From: Bacteroidales bacterium
GTDB taxonomy: Bacteria; Bacteroidota; Bacteroidia; Bacteroidales; UBA932
Direction of reading: 5' to 3'
Assembly (NCBI GenBank): GCA_017627955.1
Contig: JAGAFU010000042.1
Location: 1-41,637, forward strand
Length of the DNA stretch: 41,637 nt
Positions within the stretch are counted from its first letter, which is position 1. Every line of letters starts with the position of its first letter. The notes under the pieces are model-generated. The model ran no database searches and was not told where the DNA came from. It saw only the letters and a list, made by a program, of their open reading frames with translations. A program made the position numbers and the translations under genes. Shown here piece by piece: positions 1 to 7,169 of the stretch.

Positions 1-307
1 GGACACGCAGCGAACGCTCCACCTCAACCGTGAAGTCAACGTGTCCGGGAGTGTCGATAAGGTTTATCTGGTACACCTTGCCGCCATAGTGCCAAAAAGC
101 GGTCGTCGCGGCGGAAGTGATGGTGATACCCCTCTCCTGCTCCTGGACCATCCAGTCCATCGTCGCCGCGCCGTCATGCACCTCACCGATCTTGTGAGTC
201 TTACCGGTGTAGAACAAGATACGCTCGGACGTGGTCGTCTTACCGGCATCGATGTGAGCCATGATACCGATATTCCTGGTGAAAGTCAGATCCCTGCCAG
301 TTGCCAT
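1..307 (-). CDS. fusA: Elongation factor G, N-terminal part (cut by window edge)
   Basis: This is the first 102 codons of the translocation GTPase EF-G; the rest lies beyond position 1. On the minus strand an ATG at 307 opens a frame with the G1 P-loop AHIDAGKTT at residues 17-25, the switch I segment RGITIT at 59-64 and the G3 motif DTPGH at 85-89, all diagnostic for EF-G. It follows rpsG by 12 bases on the same strand, giving the classical str operon order rpsL-rpsG-fusA. In the cytoplasm EF-G drives tRNA and mRNA movement on the ribosome and, with RRF, ribosome recycling. Bacteroidetes often carry two EF-G paralogues; the position next to rpsG argues for the canonical one. No anomaly is visible in the part present. 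Confidence 0.96.
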   Translation of the reverse strand, partial: MATGRDLTFTRNIGIMAHIDAGKTTTSERILFYTGKTHKIGEVHDGAATMDWMVQEQERGITITSAATTAFWHYGGKVYQINLIDTPGHVDFTVEVERSLRV

Positions 308-319
308 CCGTAGAATGAA

Positions 320-796
320 TTAGAAACGGAAGTGGGCGAACGCCTTGTTGGCCTCCGCCATCTTGTGCATATCCTCTTTCCTCTTGAAAGCGCCACCCTC
401 ATTGTTGTAGGCGGCCACTATCTCAGCACAAAGTTTTTCTGCCATAGAGTGGCCGGAACGTTTACGAGCATAGCCGATCATGTTCTTCATGGAGAGCGAT
501 ACTTTCCTTTCCGGACGCAACTCTGTAGGCACCTGGAAGTTGGCACCTCCGACGCGACGTGACTTGACCTCGATCTGAGGGGTCACGTTCTCGAGAGCCT
601 TCCTCCAAATATCTAGAGGAGCCTTGTCAGAATCTTTCATCTTCTCGCCTACCATGTCGATGGCATCGTAAAAAATAGAATACGCGATACTCTTCTTCCC
701 CTGCAGCATAAGATTGTTCACGAAGCGAGTGACCTCGACATCATGAAACTTAGGATCAGGAAGTAGAATTCTCTTCTTAGGCTTCGATTTTCTCAT
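320..796 (-). CDS. rpsG: 30S ribosomal protein S7
   Basis: S7 is a primary 16S rRNA binding protein that nucleates the 30S head and lines the E-site mRNA exit. The 158-residue product has the usual bacterial length and the basic N-terminus MRKSKPKKR. Family-typical segments include [17 protein letters not shown] near residue 23, [17 protein letters not shown] near residue 70 and the C-terminal stretch ending in AHFRF. It sits 36 bases after rpsL and 12 bases before fusA in the str operon, so the three are expected to be co-transcribed from the promoter upstream of rpsL. In E. coli S7 represses its own operon; no equivalent site could be recognised here. Confidence 0.97.
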   Translation of the reverse strand: MRKSKPKKRILLPDPKFHDVEVTRFVNNLMLQGKKSIAYSIFYDAIDMVGEKMKDSDKAPLDIWRKALENVTPQIEVKSRRVGGANFQVPTELRPERKVSLSMKNMIGYARKRSGHSMAEKLCAEIVAAYNNEGGAFKRKEDMHKMAEANKAFAHFRF

Positions 797-832
797 TTTG
801 AGTAAAAATTAAAGGTGATAAAAAAACACGAA

Positions 833-1216
833 CTACTTCTTGGACTTCTTCGGCCTCTTGGCGCCGTAGAGGGAACGGGACTGGGTCCTTCCTTCCACGC
901 CAGCGGTATCCAAAGCTCCACGAAGGATGTGGTAACGCACACCAGGGAGGTCCTTCACACGACCGCCGCGCACCAGCACGATGCTGTGCTCCTGCAGGTT
1001 GTGACCTTCGCCCGGAATGTAGGCATTGACCTCTTTGGAGTTGGTAAGGCGTACCCTGGCGACCTTTCTCATCGCTGAGTTAGGTTTCTTGGGAGTCGTC
1101 GTGTAGACACGCAGACATACGCCCCTCTTCTGAGGGCAAGCGTCCAGCGCGCGAGACTTGCTTTGAGAGACAAGACTCTCGCGTCCTTTGCGAACTAACT
1201 GTTGAATTGTTGGCAT
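833..1216 (-). CDS. rpsL: 30S ribosomal protein S12
   Basis: S12 lies at the decoding centre of the small subunit. The 127-residue product starts [12 protein letters not shown] and carries the conserved loops PKKPNSA near residue 42 and [13 protein letters not shown] near residue 88. The lysines in both loops, where substitutions confer streptomycin resistance in other bacteria, are present, so the sequence is of the sensitive type. It is the first gene of the str operon (rpsL-rpsG-fusA). A strong Bacteroidetes-type promoter lies about 50 bases upstream on the same strand, and a small palindrome falls at the predicted 5' end of the transcript. Confidence 0.98.
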   Translation of the reverse strand: MPTIQQLVRKGRESLVSQSKSRALDACPQKRGVCLRVYTTTPKKPNSAMRKVARVRLTNSKEVNAYIPGEGHNLQEHSIVLVRGGRVKDLPGVRYHILRGALDTAGVEGRTQSRSLYGAKRPKKSKK

Positions 1217-1248
1217 AAACGATTGTAAATCTTTTATTTATGTTTTTT

Positions 1249-1263
1249 CCCAAATAATTTGGG
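1249..1263 (-). other. Palindrome at the predicted 5' end of the rpsL mRNA
   Basis: CCCAAA, a three-base loop and TTTGGG form a perfect 6-bp stem. The predicted transcription start (about 1262-1264) falls at its edge, so the mRNA would begin with this hairpin. It could protect the 5' end or take part in control; this is inference, as the stem is AT-rich and short. Confidence 0.4.
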
Positions 1264-1267
1264 GCTG

Positions 1268-1299
1268 CAAATTTACAGAATAATCTTCAATTCACCAAA
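1268..1299 (-). promoter_or_regulatory. Promoter of the str operon
   Basis: On the minus strand TTTG (1299-1296) is followed after 20 bases by TAAATTTG (1275-1268). This is a full match to the Bacteroidetes primary sigma factor consensus of TTTG and TAnnTTTG with about 19-21 bases between. The expected start site leaves a leader of roughly 46 bases before rpsL. Confidence 0.8.
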
Positions 1300-1330
1300 G
1301 TTTTACACCGATTTGATAATACTAAGGAGA

Positions 1331-1360
1331 TTTGCAATTGACGGAATTTCATTATATTTG
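1331..1360 (+). promoter_or_regulatory. Promoter of the GH2 gene, abutting the start codon
   Basis: TTTG (1331-1334), 18 bases, then TATATTTG (1353-1360) match the Bacteroidetes promoter consensus. Only three bases separate the -7 box from the ATG at 1364, so the expected transcription start falls at or next to the start codon, suggesting a leaderless or nearly leaderless message. Confidence 0.65.
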
Positions 1361-1363
1361 AAT

Positions 1364-3919
1364 ATGTTTAATTACCGCTCAAAGATAATCATCGCCGCCT
1401 TGCTGGCGGCCATATCGCTCCCCGCGCCCGCCCAACAGGCCTCGAGGGTATCATTCAATGAAGGTTGGACGTTCTGTAAGGATGGTGTCACCAAGCAGGT
1501 GGATCTGCCCCACGATTGGGGTGTGGACGGCCCGTTCAACATCCAATATCCCGGTGAGACCGGCAAACTTGAGTGGTGGGGAAAGGCTGAATATACCAAG
1601 ACCCTGGTGGTTGACGAGAGATCCTTCGCTTCGCTCAGGATGACAACCGACCCGTCATCCCCGGCAGCGATCGGGGATCTCTACCTTTTGGACATCGATG
1701 GAGCGATGTCTTGGGCGAAGGTCTTCTGCAACGGGAATCTCGTGACCGAATGGCCTTACGGATACGCCTCTTTCAGGGCAGACCTCACTCCTTATATAAA
1801 AGAAGGAGAGAACGAGATAAAAATAACGCTCAACAATCCCGAAGAGTCAAGCCGTTGGTATCCTGGTGGAGGAATATACCGCGACGTCTGGCTGACAGTG
1901 GCCCCATCCGTCGGAGTAGCCCACTGGGGAACCTACATGACCACAAAGGGCGACAAAGCCACGCTTGCGATATCCTTGAGGAACAGCGGACCTTCAACAA
2001 GCTCAGGGGCCGGAATCGCCGGCACTGTCCGGACGGAAATATTTGAATATGACGGGAATACGGTTATCGCATCCGCAGAAACAGCTGTCGAATCCATAAC
2101 CGACTCCACCGTCATCACCCAAGAATTCGATCTCGCCGGTGCCGCCCGCTGGAGCCCCGACCATCCCACTCTCTACAAAGCGATCACGACCGTCATCCCC
2201 ATGGAAGCCGGAGCGGCTGCCGGGCATCGGCCGTACTCAGCCGCAGCGAAGCGAGGATGGACGCGGCCGAGCCCGGACAGCCGTCCGGCAGACGAGGCAT
2301 ACATCACCGTTTTCGGGCTGAGGGATATCGAATACAAAGAAGACGGGATATTCATCGACGGAGTCAAGACATTCCTCAAGGGAGTCTGCCTCCACCACGA
2401 CGCCGGAGCCCTCGGAGCCGTCTGGAACACGACAGCCTGGGAGCGCCGCCTGAAGATGCTCAAGGAGATGGGCTGCAACGCCATCCGCACCTCCCACAAT
2501 CCACCGGCCCCTGAGCTTCTTGACCTCTGTGACAGGATGGGCTTCCTCGTCATGGACGAGCTGACGGACACCTGGACCGTCCCGAAGAAGCCCAACGGCT
2601 ACGCCCTCCTGTTCAACGACTGGGCGGAGAAAGACCTCAAGGCCCTTATCCACAGGGACCGCAACCACCCTTCTGTGATCCTCTGGAGCATAGGCAATGA
2701 GACCGGAGAGCAGGGCTACCCGAACCTCTATCATATTCCCGCCCGCTTGACGGAGATATGCCACCAGGAAGATCCCACGAGGCTCACCACCTTCGGTTCC
2801 GACAACCCCTGGGCCTCGGAGCAGGAATTCCGCAACACGATGGACATCTATGGCTTCAATTACAAGCCCCACCTTTACGCCAAGTTCCATGCGGCCAATC
2901 CCGGCAAGCTTTATCTCGGCAGCGAGACCGCCTCGACGATCAGCACAAGGGGCGTGTATTTCTTCCCCATAGAGGAAGATCCCAGAGGCAAGGAATTCTG
3001 CGAGAAGGACTTCCAGGTCAGTTCCTACGACCTCCACACAGTGCCGTGGGGACAGACACCGGAGCAGGAATGGAAAGATGAGGACGATAATCCTTCCTGC
3101 CTTGGAGAGTTCGTCTGGACCGGTTACGACTATCTCGGGGAACCAACTCCCTACAACAAGGACATAACTATCCTGACCAACTTCCATGATCCGGAGGCGA
3201 AGGCGAGGGCAGAGAAGGAAATTGCCGAAAAGGGCGCCGTCTCTACCCCTTCCAGAAGCTCGTATTTCGGGATCATCGACCTGGCCGGATTCCCGAAGGA
3301 CCGTTACTGGCTGTACCAGGCGAGATGGTCAGAAAAGACTGTGCTTCACGTGCTTCCGCATTGGAACTGGCCTGGCCGCGAGGGAGAGGTGACCCCTGTC
3401 CATGTCTACACCAACTGCGACAAGGTGGAGCTCTTCGTCAACGGAGTCTCCCAAGGAATACGTGAAAGGGCCGACAAACAGTACAGGCTGAGATGGGACA
3501 ATGTGGTTTACAGTCCCGGAAAGGTCAAGGCGGTCGGCTGGAAAGACGGGTCGAAGGTAATCGTACAGACGGTCAAGACCGCCGGAGAGACCCGCAAGAT
3601 AAAACTTGAGCAGGAAAAAGGCTTCGGGGAAGGCGATCTGTATTACATTGACGCCGTCTTGACCGACAAGAAAGGAGTGTTCGCTCCGACTGCCTGCGAT
3701 GAGTTGAAATTCAGCATCAAAGGCCCCGGAGAAATCCTGGCCGTGGACGCTGGCGACCCGACCTGCCTTACACCCTTCCATTCAGACTCAATTAAGGCAT
3801 TTAACGGACTCGCGTCAGTCATAATCAAGGTCAAGCCCGGCGCAAGAGGCAAAATCGTGGTCACTTGCACTTCCGACGGCCTGAAAAAAGGTAAAACAAA
3901 ATTTAATATTAATAAATAA
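1364..3919 (+). CDS. Glycoside hydrolase family 2 protein (beta-galactosidase-like), exported
   Basis: A GH2 retaining glycosidase of 851 residues, probably acting on beta-galactosides or related plant or host glycans in the periplasm or on the surface. The start at 1364 gives a signal peptide (IIIAALLAAISLPAPAQ); an in-frame start further upstream at 1259 would overlap the promoter and add an unlikely extension. The N-terminal jelly-roll domain has the typical WYPGGGIYRDVWL. The TIM barrel carries the acid/base in SIGNE (Glu446) and the nucleophile in GSETAS (Glu521). The C-terminus has a DUF4982-like Ig domain (HVYTNCDKVELFVNG). Three segments without counterpart in the usual family pattern coincide with palindromic DNA: residues about 85-106 (RSFASLRMT...), 210-216 (PSTSSG) and 281-313. 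They lie where loops are expected and leave catalytic motifs intact. The S9 peptidase gene follows after four bases. Exact substrate unknown. Confidence 0.88.
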   Translation: MFNYRSKIIIAALLAAISLPAPAQQASRVSFNEGWTFCKDGVTKQVDLPHDWGVDGPFNIQYPGETGKLEWWGKAEYTKTLVVDERSFASLRMTTDPSSPAAIGDLYLLDIDGAMSWAKVFCNGNLVTEWPYGYASFRADLTPYIKEGENEIKITLNNPEESSRWYPGGGIYRDVWLTVAPSVGVAHWGTYMTTKGDKATLAISLRNSGPSTSSGAGIAGTVRTEIFEYDGNTVIASAETAVESITDSTVITQEFDLAGAARWSPDHPTLYKAITTVIPMEAGAAAGHRPYSAAAKRGWTRPSPDSRPADEAYITVFGLRDIEYKEDGIFIDGVKTFLKGVCLHHDAGALGAVWNTTAWERRLKMLKEMGCNAIRTSHNPPAPELLDLCDRMGFLVMDELTDTWTVPKKPNGYALLFNDWAEKDLKALIHRDRNHPSVILWSIGNETGEQGYPNLYHIPARLTEICHQEDPTRLTTFGSDNPWASEQEFRNTMDIYGFNYKPHLYAKFHAANPGKLYLGSETASTISTRGVYFFPIEEDPRGKEFCEKDFQVSSYDLHTVPWGQTPEQEWKDEDDNPSCLGEFVWTGYDYLGEPTPYNKDITILTNFHDPEAKARAEKEIAEKGAVSTPSRSSYFGIIDLAGFPKDRYWLYQARWSEKTVLHVLPHWNWPGREGEVTPVHVYTNCDKVELFVNGVSQGIRERADKQYRLRWDNVVYSPGKVKAVGWKDGSKVIVQTVKTAGETRKIKLEQEKGFGEGDLYYIDAVLTDKKGVFAPTACDELKFSIKGPGEILAVDAGDPTCLTPFHSDSIKAFNGLASVIIKVKPGARGKIVVTCTSDGLKKGKTKFNINK
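1621..1641. repeat. In-frame palindromic element, CTGAG/CGAAG type (GH2 copy 1)
   Basis: The strand opposite the gene reads CCTGAGCGAAGCGAAGG flanked by AT on both sides, giving a stem ATCCT/AGGAT, a tandem G.A mismatch and the GCGAAGC mini-hairpin. It is translated as part of RSFASLRMT. The same 21-base unit occurs at 6470 outside any gene, and with one change at 10180. Confidence 0.85.
1657..1678. repeat. Second palindrome directly after GH2 copy 1
   Basis: ATCCCCG (1657-1663) and CGGGGAT (1672-1678) form a perfect 7-bp stem with an 8-base loop. It lies 15 bases after the first element, in the same protein loop (translated SSPAAIGD). Its sequence differs from the CTGAG/CGAAG type, so it is probably another repeat family. 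Confidence 0.6.
1991..2007. repeat. In-frame palindromic element (GH2 copy 2)
   Basis: CCTTCAACAAGCTCAGG, reading on the opposite strand CCTGAGCTTGTTGAAGG. It has the CTGAG and GAAG ends of the family with a longer loop. It is translated as PSTSSG; the S9 peptidase has PSTNSG at its own element. Confidence 0.65.
2220..2276. repeat. Longer in-frame hairpin with a GCGAAGC core (GH2 copy 3)
   Basis: CCGGGCATCGGCCG (2220-2233) pairs with CGGCCGAGCCCGG (2264-2276) apart from one bulged A. The 30-base loop contains GCAGCGAAGCGAGG, including the GCGAAGC hairpin. A further stem CCGGAC/GTCCGG lies at 2273-2288. The encoded 30-residue stretch interrupts the usual link between the second and third GH2 domains. 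Confidence 0.55.
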
Positions 3920-3923
3920 CGGT

Positions 3924-6461
3924 ATGAAACGAACTTTATTGATCGGAGCGACATTGCTGCTCAGCCTCGCCGCCCTCGGACAGGACCCTTCCACAAACTC
4001 CGGGTCCAGAAAAGTGACCAAAGCCAATTATGCCCTGGCAGAGAGGTTTTCCGCCAAAAGGGTGAACAGCATGGTTTTCTCCACCAGGGTAACGCCCCGT
4101 TGGTTCAAGGAAGGAGACCGGTTCTGGTACGAGTGGCAATCGCCGAAAGGGACGAACTACTACATAGTAGACCCTGTCAAAGGGACCAAGACCGAGGTTT
4201 TCGATCTTGAGAGACTTGCCATGGAACTAACTGAAATAGTGAAAGATCCGTATGATGCCCAGCATATTCCCATAACCAACCTAAAGCTGAAGGACGACAA
4301 AGTCTTCACCTTCGACATCCGCGGCACCCAGGACAAGCCCGCCAAGCCGGACACCTCCAAGGATAACAAGGGGAAGAGAGAAGGAGGACCAAGAGGAGCT
4401 GCCGCCCCGGGCAGACCCGAGAAGATGGTATTCCATTTTGAATATGATTTCGCCTCCAAGACACTCAAGGACGTGACTGAGGAGAAGGAAAAGGAAGACG
4501 AGAACAAGAAGTATCCCACGTGGGCATCCGTCTCCCCGGACGGCACTGTCGGCGTCTTCGCCAGGAACAATAACCTCTGGATCATGGATTCCACCAGTAT
4601 GAGAAAGGCCGCGAAGGATCCCAAAGACAGCACGATCGTGGAATTCCAGCTGACCAAGGATGGAATCAAGGATTTCGGATTCGGTTACAGCTTTTCCAGC
4701 GGTGATGACACGGACACGACCAGGCGGACAAACGCCGGAATAGTCTGGTCGCCTGATTCGAAGCATTTCGCAGCAAGCCGGTCTGATGACCGCGAGATCA
4801 AAGACTTATGGGTCATTAATTCAGTCTCTGGCAAGAGGCCGAGACTCGAGACCTACAAGTACCAGATGCCTGGGGAGCCAAGCCCGGTAGAATATCTGTA
4901 TGTGTTCACTTTCAATGGAATCCCAGCTCAAGCCGGGGATGACAACGTGGCGACCAGGAAGCAGATAAAAATCAGCGCTTTCAAGGACCAGGACTTCAGC
5001 ATCCTTCGTTCCCGTAGGCTGGCGAAAGACAGTTACGATGAATATTTCTCAAGCAAGTGGCTCGGAGACAATGACGGTTTCTATATGCTGCGCCGTAGCC
5101 GCGACCTCAAGAGGGCGGATCTCTGTCGGGTCAACGTGGCTTCCGACTCCGCGATAGTGATCATCCCCGAGCGTTCCAACACCTACATCGAGACCAAGAC
5201 CCCGTTCTTCATCAAGGACGGCAAGCAGCTGATCTGGTGGTCCGAGCGCAACGGATGGGCCAACCTCTACCTTTACGACAGCGACGGCACTCTGGTCAGG
5301 AAAATAACCGACGGGGCATTCCACGTCGACAACGTGCTAGGTGTCAATGAGAAAGAAGGTTATGTCCTACTCAGCGCATGCGGAGTGCAGAAGGATGAGA
5401 ACCCTTACCAGATGCACACCTACAGGGTCCCCCTAACCGGTGGCGCTCTCCAGAAGCTGGACATGGATGACATGGACGTGCTCTCCACCGCCAGCGATGA
5501 CGCCAAGTATTTCGTAGCCAACTATTCAAGAGTCGACTACACTCCGGGAGTCGCCCTCTACGGGGCTTCAGGCAAGAAGGTCCTCGACCTTGAGACCGCC
5601 GACCTGAGCCTCCTGTTCGAGGCCGGCTACAAGTTCCCCGAGCGCTTCAAGGTCAAAGCCGCTGACGGCGTGACCGACCTCTACGGAGCCATGTACAAGC
5701 CCTACGACTTCGACTCCACCAAGGTCTATCCGATCTGCGACTATGTCTATCCCGGACCGCAGGTCGAGGCCAACAATATCTCCTGGAGCAAGGGATTCAC
5801 GAGGACAGACCGTCTTGCCCAGCTTGGAATAATCGTGATCACCGTTGGCAACCGAGGCGGCCACCCTAACCGCTCGAAATGGTACCACAACTACGGCTAC
5901 GGCAACCTTCGTGACTATGGTCTTGAGGATCAGAAATACGCCATCCAGCAGATCGGCGCCCGCTGCCCCTTCGTCGATCTTGAGCGTGTCGGAATACACG
6001 GCCACTCCGGCGGCGGATTCATGAGCACCGCGGCGATCCTGAAATATCCCGACTTCTTCAAGGCGGCCGTCTCCTGCGCCGGCAACCACGACAACAGCAT
6101 CTACAACCGCTGGTGGAGCGAGCAGCACCACGGAATTCTGGAGAAGATCGACAAGGGCGACACCACCTTCGTCTACCACATCGACACCAACCAGGAGCTG
6201 GCCAAGAACCTCAAGGGCCACCTGATGCTGGTCCACGGAGATGTGGACAACAACGTCCACCCGGCCAACACGATCCGCGTCGTCAACGCCCTCATCAAGG
6301 CTAACAAGCGCTTCGACATGCTCCTCCTTCCGGGCCAGAGGCACGGTTTCGGCGACATGAATGAATATTTCTTCTGGAGGATGGCCGACTACTACTCTGA
6401 ATGGCTCATCGGAGACTCAGAGCGAGCCCGAGTGGACATAGTCCAGCTCAATAACGACTGA
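3924..6461 (+). CDS. S9 family prolyl oligopeptidase (dipeptidyl peptidase IV-like), exported
   Basis: A serine peptidase of 845 residues that probably removes dipeptides or short peptides from proline-containing substrates in the periplasm. A signal peptide (LLIGATLLLSLAALGQ) is followed by a beta-propeller domain (about residues 60-570; for example TWASVSPDGTVGVFARNN and VWSPDSKHFAASR) and an alpha/beta hydrolase domain. The catalytic triad is visible: Ser695 in GHSGGG, Asp775 in HGDVDNNV and His807 in GQRHGF. A palindromic repeat encoding DPSTNSGS sits immediately after the predicted signal cleavage site. An extra low-complexity stretch rich in Lys, Gly and Pro (around residue 145) lies in a propeller loop. 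It begins four bases after the GH2 gene, so the two are probably one transcript. It ends 29 bases before the convergent MGMT-like gene. Confidence 0.92.
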   Translation: MKRTLLIGATLLLSLAALGQDPSTNSGSRKVTKANYALAERFSAKRVNSMVFSTRVTPRWFKEGDRFWYEWQSPKGTNYYIVDPVKGTKTEVFDLERLAMELTEIVKDPYDAQHIPITNLKLKDDKVFTFDIRGTQDKPAKPDTSKDNKGKREGGPRGAAAPGRPEKMVFHFEYDFASKTLKDVTEEKEKEDENKKYPTWASVSPDGTVGVFARNNNLWIMDSTSMRKAAKDPKDSTIVEFQLTKDGIKDFGFGYSFSSGDDTDTTRRTNAGIVWSPDSKHFAASRSDDREIKDLWVINSVSGKRPRLETYKYQMPGEPSPVEYLYVFTFNGIPAQAGDDNVATRKQIKISAFKDQDFSILRSRRLAKDSYDEYFSSKWLGDNDGFYMLRRSRDLKRADLCRVNVASDSAIVIIPERSNTYIETKTPFFIKDGKQLIWWSERNGWANLYLYDSDGTLVRKITDGAFHVDNVLGVNEKEGYVLLSACGVQKDENPYQMHTYRVPLTGGALQKLDMDDMDVLSTASDDAKYFVANYSRVDYTPGVALYGASGKKVLDLETADLSLLFEAGYKFPERFKVKAADGVTDLYGAMYKPYDFDSTKVYPICDYVYPGPQVEANNISWSKGFTRTDRLAQLGIIVITVGNRGGHPNRSKWYHNYGYGNLRDYGLEDQKYAIQQIGARCPFVDLERVGIHGHSGGGFMSTAAILKYPDFFKAAVSCAGNHDNSIYNRWWSEQHHGILEKIDKGDTTFVYHIDTNQELAKNLKGHLMLVHGDVDNNVHPANTIRVVNALIKANKRFDMLLLPGQRHGFGDMNEYFFWRMADYYSEWLIGDSERARVDIVQLNND
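3983..4007. repeat. Palindromic element after the S9 signal peptide
   Basis: GGACCC (3983-3988) and GGGTCC (4002-4007) form a perfect 6-bp stem around TTCCACAAACTCC. The middle resembles the GH2 copy 2 unit (CTTCAACAAGCTC), so I take it as a diverged family member. It encodes DPSTNSGS just after the signal peptide. Confidence 0.55.
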
Positions 6462-6469
6462 CCTTTGTC

Positions 6470-6490
6470 ATCCTGAGCGAAGCGAAGGAT
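6470..6490. repeat. Palindromic element in the gap between convergent genes
   Basis: CCTGAGCGAAGCGAAGG flanked by AT/AT, identical in all 21 bases to the copy inside the GH2 gene but here non-coding. It fills most of the 29-base gap between the S9 peptidase stop and the MGMT-like stop, where a hairpin could also act on the 3' ends of both messages. No T-run follows on either strand. Confidence 0.8.
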
Positions 6491-7075
6491 CTAGCGGCCG
6501 TAGAGCTGGCGCTCGATAAGGCGGCGCTTAAGGACGCTACCATATTCATATTCACCGACTTCTATCGAATCAAGTAGATAGAGGTCGGTTCCTTTAAATA
6601 TGGTGGACTGTGCGACGGTACGGATGGCGAGGATCTTGTCGATCGCTTCTTTCGGGACGATCAGGTGGCAAGGGATTATGTAGGCGACAGGATTGCAGGC
6701 GACGGCATGGGCAACAGCCCGTACACCCTTGGGGTTGCCGCACAAGTCTGCCAGTTGACTATAACTCAACAATTTAATCCCTTCATCCGGCAAGATCGGA
6801 GTTCCGTCCTCATGATGAGTCAGAAGATAAAGTTGATGCCAGACATTCACCTGGAAAGGAGATCCGGACAACCTCATGTCCTCCCACTTTGTCGCGGCGG
6901 ACAGCTCAGCCAACTCTGAAGTACTTATTTTGCTGACAGTTATCTCGGAGACACTGTCCACCGGCTGCTTACCGACCTGCTGGGCCACCTTGGACAGGCC
7001 CCTGAAATCGGCGCTGACGGAAGCCACCTTCCCGTCAATGCGGGTCACCACCCATTTTTGATCCTTAGCTTTCAT
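6491..7075 (-). CDS. Methylated-DNA--protein cysteine methyltransferase-like protein
   Basis: A 194-residue protein with the active-site domain of O6-alkylguanine-DNA alkyltransferases. It has SPFQVNVWHQL near residue 72, LLSYSQLADL near 102, the arginine-finger helix GNPKGVRAVAHAVACNP at 113-129 and the acceptor cysteine in IPCH (Cys136). The family normally reads PCHRV followed by a Gly-rich G(G/L) segment; here it reads PCHLIVPKEAIDKI, and the C-terminal tail is unlike the standard one. An insertion (HHEDGTPILPDEGI) precedes the DNA-binding helix. The family transfers alkyl groups from O6-alkylguanine to itself irreversibly; alkyltransferase-like relatives only bind the lesion, but they lack the Cys that is present here. 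It is transcribed divergently from the sigma factor gene across a 94-base region. Confidence 0.75.
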   Translation of the reverse strand: MKAKDQKWVVTRIDGKVASVSADFRGLSKVAQQVGKQPVDSVSEITVSKISTSELAELSAATKWEDMRLSGSPFQVNVWHQLYLLTHHEDGTPILPDEGIKLLSYSQLADLCGNPKGVRAVAHAVACNPVAYIIPCHLIVPKEAIDKILAIRTVAQSTIFKGTDLYLLDSIEVGEYEYGSVLKRRLIERQLYGR

Positions 7076-7169
7076 GACGTAAAACCTTGACCCTTAAATA
7101 TAAGCAATTTATGAAAAAATCCGTTAACTTTATTAAGGGTTTTGCGGCTTATAGATAGAGACGCCGTTT

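Noticed and set aside
1259-1363. N-terminal extension of the GH2 protein by 35 codons
   Set aside because: It would begin before the promoter and put a non-signal sequence ahead of a good signal peptide.
1621-1678. Palindromes inside genes as Rho-independent terminators
   Set aside because: None is followed by a T-run on the coding strand and the genes continue in frame.
2237-3187. A 316-codon open frame antisense to the GH2 gene
   Set aside because: It lies wholly within the barrel-coding part of a clearly recognisable gene and shows no family motif; GC-rich third positions leave the opposite frame open.
4330-4425. The Lys/Gly/Pro-rich stretch in the S9 peptidase as another inserted repeat
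   Set aside because: No inverted repeat or family core is present there; it looks like an ordinary low-complexity propeller loop.
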